DNA of 64,000 nt from Streptomyces sp. SN-593 (GTDB lineage Bacteria; Actinomycetota; Actinomycetes; Streptomycetales; Streptomycetaceae), in the NCBI RefSeq assembly GCF_016756395.1, contig NZ_AP018365.1:4439001-4503000 (forward strand), in the 5' to 3' direction. Below, one piece after another: positions 41,489 through 48,623 of this stretch; within the stretch, counting starts at the first letter, position 1; each line of letters starts with the position of its first letter. The position numbers and the translations under genes are program-made. The notes under the pieces were generated by a model. The model worked only from the letters and a program-made list of their open reading frames with translations. It did not search any database and was not told where the DNA came from.

Positions 41489-42346
41489 ATGACACTCAAG
41501 GCAGCCCGGCACTGCAACGCCGCGCTCAACCCGCTGCACTCGCTGATCTACTTCGCGCCCGAGGCCGAGCGGGAGTACACCGCGATCGGCCTGGAGCCCG
41601 GCGGCATGGGGTACTTCGCCAGCCGGTCCGCGGCCATGGGCGCCGTGGGCGCGGGCACGGTGGCGGCCACCTTCTACAACTTCAACCCCGCGCTGATCGC
41701 CCGGTTCATCCCCCGTGCGTGGGAGGCCGCGCAGCCGTCGGCCGTGCTGGACGCGCGGTTGCGGGCGGTGGAGGGCGCGCTGCGCCGGGTACTGGGCGAG
41801 GACGCCGCCGACGACCCCGAGGTCGCCGAGGCCGCCGCGCTGGCGGCCACCGCCACCGAGGCGTGCGCCGCCCCCGGCCGCCCGATGTACGCCGCCCACG
41901 CCGACCTCGACGCGCCGAAGGCGCCGCAGCTCGCGCTCTGGCACGCCGCCGCGCTGCTGCGCGAGCACCGCGGCGACGGCCACATCACCGCGCTGGCCGG
42001 TGCCGGGCTCGACGGCCTGGAGGCGCTGATCACCCACACCGCGACCGGTGCGGCCTTCACCCCGGACTTCGCCCGCGCCACCCGCGGCTGGAGCCAGGAG
42101 GAGTGGGACGCCGGCTGCGAGCGGCTGCGCGAGCGCGGCCTGCTCGACGCGGACGGCGCCCTCACCCCGGCGGGCACCGAACTGCGCCGCGAGATAGAGG
42201 ACACCACCGACCGGCTGGCCGTGGACCCCTACCGCCACCTCGGCGAGGCCGGCACCGCCCGCCTCACCGAGATCGCCGCCCGCCTGACCCGTAAGGCCGC
42301 GGAGAACGGCGCGTTCCCGGCGGGCCTCTCGGCGGCGCCGAAGTAG
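41489..42346 (+). CDS. SCO6745/SalK-type protein
   Basis: 285 residues. It starts with ARHCNAALNPLHSLIYFAPEAEREY and GLEPGGMGYFASRSAAMGAVG, then GTVAATFYNFNPALIARFIPRAW. These motifs are shared by the actinobacterial proteins named after SCO6745 and by SalK-like proteins. The C-terminal part (WSQEEWDAGCERLRERGLLD ... ALTPAGTELRREIEDTTDRL) is a winged-helix-like segment, as in MarR-type folds. No cofactor motif or signal peptide is visible; the biochemical role is unknown. It is transcribed alone from a leaderless promoter, 153 bases after the TetR gene. Confidence 0.85.
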   Translation: MTLKAARHCNAALNPLHSLIYFAPEAEREYTAIGLEPGGMGYFASRSAAMGAVGAGTVAATFYNFNPALIARFIPRAWEAAQPSAVLDARLRAVEGALRRVLGEDAADDPEVAEAAALAATATEACAAPGRPMYAAHADLDAPKAPQLALWHAAALLREHRGDGHITALAGAGLDGLEALITHTATGAAFTPDFARATRGWSQEEWDAGCERLRERGLLDADGALTPAGTELRREIEDTTDRLAVDPYRHLGEAGTARLTEIAARLTRKAAENGAFPAGLSAAPK

Positions 42347-42663
42347 CCCCGGACAGGTCCTGGCGGTCCCCGTGCCCGCGGGGCCGGGCATCCGAGCGCG
42401 TCCGGCCCCTCCGGCGGCCGGCGCGGCCGTACGCCCCGGCCCGTTCGCACCCGGCGTCGAGCGTCCGGCGTCCCGTGTCCGTCCGGCGTCCGGTGCCCGC
42501 GCGCGGCCTGGCGTCCGGCGGCCGCGGGCGGTACGCCCCGGCCCGGTGGCGGGAGGTGCGGGCGGGGCCGCTGCGGTGCGGGAGGCGCGAGGGCGCGGTC
42601 CGGCACGGGATCTTCGGCCGAACGGGGCGCGCCGCGGGGCCGGGTGGAGCAGAATCACGGCGC
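42347..42663. other. Gene-free GTCCGGCGT-rich spacer
   Basis: 317 bases of low complexity between two plus-strand genes. GTCCGGCGTC-like decamers recur about five times between 42460 and 42520, and GTACGCCCCGGCCCG occurs at 42430 and again near 42531. No promoter or gene is clear; an upstream in-frame extension of the vWA gene exists but has no ribosome site. Confidence 0.5.
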
Positions 42664-43566
42664 ATGGCCATCGACTACCGCAAACGTCCCCGGATCGACT
42701 ACCGCAAGGCGGTGGCCGGCCCCGGCGGCGGGCGCCGGGCCGACCCCGCCGCCTCGGACGCCGCCGCTTCGGGCCCCGCAGGTCCGGGCCCCGCACTTCC
42801 GGGTGGCGCAGGTCCGGGCGGCGTTCCGGGCGCCGCGGGCGCCCGGGGCTCCGGCGGGGCGATCAGCCTGGAGAAGGTGGCCGCCCGGGCGCCCGGCCTG
42901 GTGGACCTGTACAAGAAGGCCGCGGTCTCGCTGGCCAAGAACCGCGTGGGCGGCCGGCGCGCCGCCGTCTACCTGGTCCTGGACCGCTCCGGCAGCATGC
43001 GGCCGTACTACCGCGACGGCTCCGTCCAGCACCTCGCGGAGCAGACCCTCGCGCTGGCGGCGAACCTCGACGACGACGGCGTGGTCCCGGTGGTCTTCTT
43101 CTCCACCGGGATCGACGGCACCGCCGAGATCGGCCTCGACTCCTACCGCGACCGGATCGGCGCGCTGCACGACGCGATGGGGCACATGGGGCGCACCAAC
43201 TACCACCTCGCCATGCGGGCGGTGATCGAGCACTACCAGGCGTCCGGGGCGACCGACCCGGCCTTCGTCGTGTTCCAGACCGACGGGTCGCCGACGTCGC
43301 GGCCGGAGGCGGAGCGGCTGCTGTGCAAGGCCGCGGAACTCCCGCTGTTCTGGCAGTTCGTGGGGTTCGGCGACGACGAGTTCCGCTTCCTGCGCAAGCT
43401 CGACGACCTCCCGGTGCCCGGCCGCCGCCTCGTCGACAACGCCGGCTTCTTCCCGGCCGGCCCGGCGCCGAGGGAGATCTCCGACGGCGACCTCTACGAC
43501 CGCCTCCTGGCGGAGTTCCCCTCCTGGCTCGCCGCGGCCGGCGCCGCCGGCATCCTCCCGGACTGA
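42664..43566 (+). CDS. vWA-domain protein, paralogue of the TerD-vWA C-terminus
   Basis: 300 residues. The N-terminus has a tandem IDYRK-R-P-R-IDYRK motif, then a Gly/Ala/Pro linker. From residue ~65 (ISLEKVAARAPGLVDLYKKA) it follows the vWA part of the TerD-vWA fusion residue by residue. The MIDAS site D-R-S-G-S is near residue 106, GRTNYHLAMRAVIEHYQ and FQTDGSP carry the other metal ligands, and FWQFVGFG ends the core. TerY/TerF-type vWA proteins act with TerD proteins in metal-dependent assemblies. No TerD domain is fused here. Confidence 0.88.
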   Translation: MAIDYRKRPRIDYRKAVAGPGGGRRADPAASDAAASGPAGPGPALPGGAGPGGVPGAAGARGSGGAISLEKVAARAPGLVDLYKKAAVSLAKNRVGGRRAAVYLVLDRSGSMRPYYRDGSVQHLAEQTLALAANLDDDGVVPVVFFSTGIDGTAEIGLDSYRDRIGALHDAMGHMGRTNYHLAMRAVIEHYQASGATDPAFVVFQTDGSPTSRPEAERLLCKAAELPLFWQFVGFGDDEFRFLRKLDDLPVPGRRLVDNAGFFPAGPAPREISDGDLYDRLLAEFPSWLAAAGAAGILPD

Positions 43567-43598
43567 CCGGGCCGACCCGGCAGACCGGGCCGACCGGG

Positions 43599-43624
43599 CC
43601 GACCCTGACCGGTGTCGGGGTCGG
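43599..43624. terminator. Imperfect hairpin between convergent genes
   Basis: CCGACCC (43599-43605) pairs with GGGTCGG (43618-43624) over a 12-base loop, in the 66-base gap between the vWA gene and the sugar permease gene. Confidence 0.35.
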
Positions 43625-43632
43625 GGTCGGGC

Positions 43633-44511
43633 TCAGCCCTTCACGGAACCGGAGTTGGCCCCGCGCACGAAGTGGCGCTGGAAGACGAAGAACAGCACGG
43701 CGACCGGGACGGTGGCGAGCAGGGCCGCGGTGAGCTTGAGCGGGTACTGCGTGCCCGCGCTGAGGCTGCCGGAGACGAAGCGGGCCAGGCCGGTGGTCAG
43801 GGTCTCGTACTGGGGGGACTGGGTGGCCACCAGGAAGTGGGTGAACTCGTTCCAGGACGACTGGAACGACAGGATCGTCAGCGTGATCAGCGCCGGGCGG
43901 GCCATCGGCAGCACCACCGACCAGAAGGTGCGGAAGACCCCGGCGCCGTCCATCCGCGCGGCCTCCTCCACCTCCTTCGGCACCGACAGGAAGAACTGCC
44001 GCATGATGAACACCCCGGCCGCGTCCACCAGCAGCGGGACGACCATGCCGGCGTACGTGTCGAACATGCCGAGCTGGTTGAGCACCAGGAACTTGGGGAT
44101 GAGCAGCACCACGCCGGGCACCGACAGCACCGTCAGCAGGCCGTTGAAGAGCAGGTTCCGGCCGCGGAAGTCCAGCCGGGCCAGGGCGTAGCCGGCGAGC
44201 GAGTCGAAGAACACCCGGCCGCCGGTGATCAGGACGGTGACCAGCACCGAGTTGCCCAGCCAGCGCGTGAACGGGATCGACTCGCCCCCGCCGCCCCCGA
44301 ACAGCCGCCGGTAGGACGCCAGCGTGAACGGGTTCGGCAGCAGCGACAGCGGGTGCGCGGCCGCGTCGGGGTCGGTCTTGAACGACGTGACGAGCTGGAT
44401 CACGAACGGCAGGACGTACACCACGCCCAGCAGCGTGGCCGCGCTCAGCACCAGCACGGTGCTCACCGGTCGGCGCTGCCGGCGGCCGGGGTTCCTGTGG
44501 ATGACGCTCAT
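43633..44511 (-). CDS. Carbohydrate ABC permease, MalG type
   Basis: 292 residues, six membrane helices. The binding-protein-dependent transport signature EEAARMDGAGVFRTFWSVVLPMARP (the EAA loop that docks the ATPase) lies near residues 190-214. The N-terminal helix and the SWNEFTHFL segment are usual for MalG-type (CUT1) permeases. The ATG overlaps the MalF-type stop as ATGA and follows GGGAGG. It is the last gene of a three-gene minus-strand operon. With no ATPase gene in the cluster, an external MsiK-type ATPase must power it. Confidence 0.94.
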   Translation of the reverse strand: MSVIHRNPGRRQRRPVSTVLVLSAATLLGVVYVLPFVIQLVTSFKTDPDAAAHPLSLLPNPFTLASYRRLFGGGGGESIPFTRWLGNSVLVTVLITGGRVFFDSLAGYALARLDFRGRNLLFNGLLTVLSVPGVVLLIPKFLVLNQLGMFDTYAGMVVPLLVDAAGVFIMRQFFLSVPKEVEEAARMDGAGVFRTFWSVVLPMARPALITLTILSFQSSWNEFTHFLVATQSPQYETLTTGLARFVSGSLSAGTQYPLKLTAALLATVPVAVLFFVFQRHFVRGANSGSVKG

Positions 44512-45806
44512 CGGTTCCTCCCGAGGAGTCGGCGGCCGCGGCCGGGGTGCTCGCCGCGCTCCCGCAGCAGCACCCGCTGCACCAGCGTCATCAGCATGAT
44601 GATCGCCAGCAGGACGAACGCGATCGCGGCGGCGTGGCCGTAGTCGCTGTCCTGGAAGCCGGAGGTGTACGACAGGTAGGCGGGGGTGAGGGTGGTGTTG
44701 CCGGGGGCGCCCTGGCTCATCACGTAGACCGCGTCGAAGACCTGCCAGGTGCCGATGAGCCCGAGGGTGAGCACCAGGAAGATCACCGGGCGCAGCGCGG
44801 GCAGGGTGACGTGGCGCAGCGACTGCCAGCGGCCGGCGCCGTCCACCCGGGCCTGCTCCTCCAGTTCGGCGGGCACGTCCTGGAGCGCGGCGAGGAACAT
44901 CAGCATGAAGGTGCCCGACGTGGTCCAGATCGCCAGCACGATGATCGTGCACATCGCGATGGACGGCCCGGCCAGCCAGTCCCACCAGGACAGCCCGAGC
45001 ACGCCGTGCGCGGCCAGCGCGTGCACCGGCCGGTCCGGGTCGACCAGGCCGACCGCCCCCAGCACCGACCAGACCAGGCCGTGCGCGTCGGTGAACCACT
45101 TCGGCCCGGTGATGCCCACCCACTTCAGCAGCGCGTTGACGGCGCCGCTGCCCTGGAACAGGAAGAGGAAGACGGTGGAGATCGCGATGGAGCTGGTGAC
45201 GGACGGGAAGAAGAACGCGGTGCGCAGCGGCCCCTTGCGCTTCAGCCGGCGGCTGTTGACCGCCAGCGCCAGGCCCAGCGCGAGCACGGTCTGGAGCGGC
45301 ACCACCAGCAGCACGTAGTAGAGGTTGTTGCGCAGCGAGATCATGAAGAGCTGGTGGGTCAGGCCGCCGCTGCTGCCGAACAGGTCGGTGTAGTTGCGCA
45401 CCCCGACGAAGTCGGCCGCGGAGCTGAACGGGTCGGACTGGCCGTCCCAGTTCAGCAGGCTGACCCACAGCGCCATCAGGATCGGGAGCAGCAGGAACAG
45501 GCCGAGCACGATCACCATCGGGCTGACGAACAGCCAGCCCCAGCGGCCGTGGTGGCGGCTGGCGAGGCTGCCCCGCGGCCTCCCCGTCCTCCCGGACCGC
45601 CCGAACCCCCCGGACCGCCCCGACCCCCCGCTCCTCCCGCCCGGACGGGTCCGCCCGGGCGCCCCGGTCGCCTCCTCCGCCCCGCCGGGGCCGTCCGGCC
45701 GCGCGGTTCCGCCCGCGCCGCCGGCACCGCCCGGTCCGGCCGTCCCCGTCCGGCGGACCGCGGGCAGTGCGACGGCCGCCGCGCCGCCCTGCTGCTCCTT
45801 GCGCAT
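44508..45806 (-). CDS. Carbohydrate ABC permease, MalF type
   Basis: 432 residues. The first ~85 are a disordered Gly/Arg/Pro/Ser tract, longer than normal for the family and containing repeated R-S-G-x-G units. Six or seven membrane helices follow, beginning WGWLFVSPMVIVLGLFLLLPI. An extra ~30-residue outside loop (HALAAHGVLGLSWWDW) precedes the transport fold. The EAA loop is LEEQARVDGAGRWQSLRHVTLPALRP. ATG 45806 follows AAGGGAAGG. It pairs with the MalG-type subunit. Confidence 0.93.
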   Translation of the reverse strand: MRKEQQGGAAAVALPAVRRTGTAGPGGAGGAGGTARPDGPGGAEEATGAPGRTRPGGRSGGSGRSGGFGRSGRTGRPRGSLASRHHGRWGWLFVSPMVIVLGLFLLLPILMALWVSLLNWDGQSDPFSSAADFVGVRNYTDLFGSSGGLTHQLFMISLRNNLYYVLLVVPLQTVLALGLALAVNSRRLKRKGPLRTAFFFPSVTSSIAISTVFLFLFQGSGAVNALLKWVGITGPKWFTDAHGLVWSVLGAVGLVDPDRPVHALAAHGVLGLSWWDWLAGPSIAMCTIIVLAIWTTSGTFMLMFLAALQDVPAELEEQARVDGAGRWQSLRHVTLPALRPVIFLVLTLGLIGTWQVFDAVYVMSQGAPGNTTLTPAYLSYTSGFQDSDYGHAAAIAFVLLAIIMLMTLVQRVLLRERGEHPGRGRRLLGRNR

Positions 45807-45973
45807 GTTCCTTCCCTTTCGCCTGCCCGCTGGTCGGGTGCCGCCGGTCGTCCGGACCGCCCGCTGCCGTCGCGTCTCACACGCGTCTCAAAGGCGTCTC
45901 GTGTGTGCCTCGTGCGCGCGTCCCGTGCGCGCGCCTCGCGCCGTCGTGCCGGCCGCCACCGGCCGGCGCCACG

Positions 45974-47212
45974 TCACCCGCCGGACTTCAGCGCCGCCGT
46001 GCCGTTCTTCTGCAAGCTCGCGAGGATCGTCTTCGGGTCGGCGGTGGCCAGCCCGCTCAGATCGGTGTCGAACTGCGTCAGCACCTTCGAGAAGCCCGGG
46101 ACCGTCACCGGCCCCTGCCCGTAGGACGCGCCGTCGGCGAACGCCTTGTTCGCGGGGTACTTCGCGCTGTACGAGGCGAGCGCGCTGGTGCGGGAGGGCA
46201 GCACGCCGTAGGCGCCGGCGAACGACAGCTCCTGCGGCACCGAGGTGAACGCCTTCACCAGCGAGACGGCCGCGGCGTGGTGGGCGCTCTTGTTGGCGAT
46301 GCCCCAGCAGGTGCTGAACGACAGGGTGCCCTTGCCCGCCGGTCCCTCCGGCAGCGGCAGCACCTTGTAGCCGACCTTGGGGTAGTCCGCGCTCATCGCG
46401 CCGGTCAGCCAGTTGCCCTCGATGGTCATCGCGGCCTTCTGGGTGCCCAGCGCCTCACCGCCCCATCCGGTGTCCACCTGCTTGGGGAACTTCAGCACAC
46501 CCTCCTTCAGCAGCTTCTTGACGTAGGTGAGCGCCTGGACGTTCGCGGCGCTGTCGGCGGTCACCGCGGTCTGGCCGGGGTCGGTGATCCAGCCGCCGGC
46601 CTGCTTCATGAAGACGCCCAGCTCGTTGTAGGAGGCGTCGACCACCAGCCCGGTCCTCCCGGAGGTGGTGAGCTTCTTCGCGACCGTCTCCAACTGCGGC
46701 CAGGTGGTGGGGTAGTCGGCGGCGGTCAGCCCGGCCTTCTTCCACAGGTCCGTGTTGACCGCCAGCGCCAGCGTGGACGTGTCCTTGGGCGCGCAGACGA
46801 ACTTGCCGTCGTAGGAGAAGGACTTGCGCAGCGAGTCGGAGAAGTCGTCCTGGTAGGAGAGCTGGTCGCCGTACGCGTACAGCGAGTTGCCCTTCGCGTA
46901 GTTGGCGAAGGTGCTGGAGCCGACGTAGAAGACGTCCGGCGGCTTGCCGCCCGCCAGGGCCTGCCCGAGCTGCTGGTCGAGGTTCTGCGCCGGGGTGACC
47001 GTGACGGTGTTGCCGGTCTGCTTCGCCCAGGCGGCGGCCGCCGCCTTCACCGCGTCGGTCTCGGCGTCGCCGGACGAGCCGATCATCACGGTGAGGTGCT
47101 GCTTGCCTCCGCTGTCCTGCTTGCTGCTGGAGTCGCTGCCGAAGTTCGACGAGCAACCGGCCAGCAGGAGGGCGCCGCACAAGGCGGCGGGGGCGGCTCT
47201 GCGTACGTTCAT
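45974..47212 (-). CDS. Sugar ABC transporter substrate-binding lipoprotein
   Basis: 412 residues. The lipobox LLLAGCSS near residue 20 anchors it to the outside. The mature protein has the SBP family 1 (CUT1) fold: VMIGSSGDAETDAVKAAAAAW, GGKPPDVFYVGSSTFANYA, NTDLWKKAGL, PTTWPQLETVA, AAMTIEGNWLTG, and W-G-I-A-N-K-S. Substrates of such proteins are oligosaccharides; the adjacent debranching-type glucosidase favours an alpha-glucan, and the esterase an acylated glycan (inference). ATG 47212 is preferred to the ATG three bases earlier because of spacing to GGAG. The 167 bases to the MalF-type gene contain short repeats (CGTCTC three times) that could attenuate read-through. Confidence 0.93.
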   Translation of the reverse strand: MNVRRAAPAALCGALLLAGCSSNFGSDSSSKQDSGGKQHLTVMIGSSGDAETDAVKAAAAAWAKQTGNTVTVTPAQNLDQQLGQALAGGKPPDVFYVGSSTFANYAKGNSLYAYGDQLSYQDDFSDSLRKSFSYDGKFVCAPKDTSTLALAVNTDLWKKAGLTAADYPTTWPQLETVAKKLTTSGRTGLVVDASYNELGVFMKQAGGWITDPGQTAVTADSAANVQALTYVKKLLKEGVLKFPKQVDTGWGGEALGTQKAAMTIEGNWLTGAMSADYPKVGYKVLPLPEGPAGKGTLSFSTCWGIANKSAHHAAAVSLVKAFTSVPQELSFAGAYGVLPSRTSALASYSAKYPANKAFADGASYGQGPVTVPGFSKVLTQFDTDLSGLATADPKTILASLQKNGTAALKSGG

Positions 47213-47239
47213 CATCTCTCCGAGGCTGTACGGGTGGCG

Positions 47240-47267
47240 GGGTGCGGGTGCGGGTGCGGGTGCGGGT
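47240..47267. repeat. GGGTGC hexamer tract
   Basis: Four perfect GGGTGC units (47240-47263) and a fifth partial one lie 28 bases upstream of the binding-protein gene, in its presumed promoter region. Changes in copy number could alter expression. Confidence 0.7.
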
Positions 47268-47339
47268 CCGTGTGCCGGTGCCGGTACGGGCCCGCGTGCC
47301 GGTGGGGGTGGGGGCCCGGGTGCGGACGGCCGGTGCGGG

Positions 47340-48443
47340 TCATTCCGGCCGCGGGCGGGGGTCGGTGTGCGCCGTCCCGGCTCCGTCCGGGCGCCGCGGC
47401 GCGGAACTCTCCCGCACCACCAGTTCCGGCGGGAGCAGGAGCCGTTGCGGATCGGCCCGCGGGTGCGCGATCCGGTGGACCAGCAGCCGGGTACAGGCGC
47501 GGCCCACCTCCTCCAGCGGCTGGTGCAGGCTGCTCAGGCTCGGCGAGAGCAGCGCGGCGGCCGGCGAGTCGTCGAAGCCGACCACGGCCACGTCGGTGCC
47601 CGGGGTGCGCCCGCGCTCGCGCAGCGCCCGGTAGACGCCCAGCGCCAGGGTGTCGCTGACGGCCACCACGGCGGTGACGGCGTTGGCGCCGTCCAGCAGC
47701 GGGGCCACCGCCTGCTGGGCCGCCTGCGCGTCGTCCTCGGCGGCCTGCCGCAGGCCGCGCACCGGCAGGCCGTGCCGCTCCATGGCCTCGCGCCAGCCGC
47801 GCGCCCGGTCGTCGCCGGACCCGGAACCGCGCGGCCAGCCGAGCAGCCCGATCCGGCGGTGGCCGGCGGCGACCAGGTGGTCCACCGCCTCGGCGGTGCC
47901 GTGCGCGCCGTCGACGTCGACCCAGTCGCCGACGTCGCGGGCGGACCAGGAGCGGCCGAACGCCACGAACGGGATCTCCCGCTTGGCCAGCCACGCCGGC
48001 CGCCGGTCGCCCCGGTGGGTGTTGCTGAGCACGAAGGCGTCCACCGAGTGGTCGCGCAGCAGTTGGTCGTACCGCTCCTGCTCGTCGTCGGCGCCGACCG
48101 GCGCGGCGAAGAGCAGCACCCGGTAGCCGGCCGAGTCCGCGGAGTCGGACAGCGCGTGCAGGAAGCGGTCGAGCACCGAGGTGGAGATGCTCGGCGGGGT
48201 CGGCGCGACGCCGTAGCCGATCAGCCGGCTGGAGCGGGTGCGCAGCGAGCGGGCGGCCTGGCTCGGGCGGTAGTCCAGGTCCGCGATCGCCCGGCGGACC
48301 CGCTCCAGGGTCTCGCCGGCGAGCAGGTCGGGGGAGTTCAGCGCATTGGAGACGGTCTGCGCCGACACCCCGGCCCGCTGCGCCACCATGGCCAGCGTCA
48401 CCGCCTTGCCCCCATTGCCACCTGCGGCTTTGCCACGCGCCAC
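47340..48443 (-). CDS. LacI-family regulator (first sugar locus)
   Basis: 367 residues. The helix-turn-helix near residues 16-37 (TLAMVAQRAGVSAQTVSNAL) and the hinge helix YRPSQAARSLRT are typical of LacI. The effector domain follows (LIGYGVAP ... VAVVGFDDSP), ending with the SLHQPLEEVGRACTRLL pattern. GTG 48443 follows GGGAGG at 7 bases. Transcribed toward the binding-protein operon and divergent from the debranching-type glucosidase, so it probably controls both. The middle ~15 residues before the HTH are Gly-rich. Confidence 0.92.
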   Translation of the reverse strand: MARGKAAGGNGGKAVTLAMVAQRAGVSAQTVSNALNSPDLLAGETLERVRRAIADLDYRPSQAARSLRTRSSRLIGYGVAPTPPSISTSVLDRFLHALSDSADSAGYRVLLFAAPVGADDEQERYDQLLRDHSVDAFVLSNTHRGDRRPAWLAKREIPFVAFGRSWSARDVGDWVDVDGAHGTAEAVDHLVAAGHRRIGLLGWPRGSGSGDDRARGWREAMERHGLPVRGLRQAAEDDAQAAQQAVAPLLDGANAVTAVVAVSDTLALGVYRALRERGRTPGTDVAVVGFDDSPAAALLSPSLSSLHQPLEEVGRACTRLLVHRIAHPRADPQRLLLPPELVVRESSAPRRPDGAGTAHTDPRPRPE

Positions 48444-48558
48444 CAACGGCCTCCCTCGTCGTCCGGGTTCCCGCGGCACCGCGTTGTCGACGCGGCGCTG
48501 CGTTTGATGGAACGATAAAATCCCCTTCAGGTGCTGGTTGGCAAGGGGTATGGTGCTA

Positions 48559-48572
48559 TTTGATCGATCCAA
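48559..48572. promoter_or_regulatory. Candidate LacI-type operator
   Basis: TTTGATCGATCCAA has a central CG and is palindromic except for one base pair, the usual form of LacI-family operators. It lies between the divergent regulator and glucosidase genes. Confidence 0.4.
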
Positions 48573-48623
48573 GCGGGGGTCACCCCCTCGATCCACCGTC
48601 GTCCCGACGAGAGGCACCGCACC

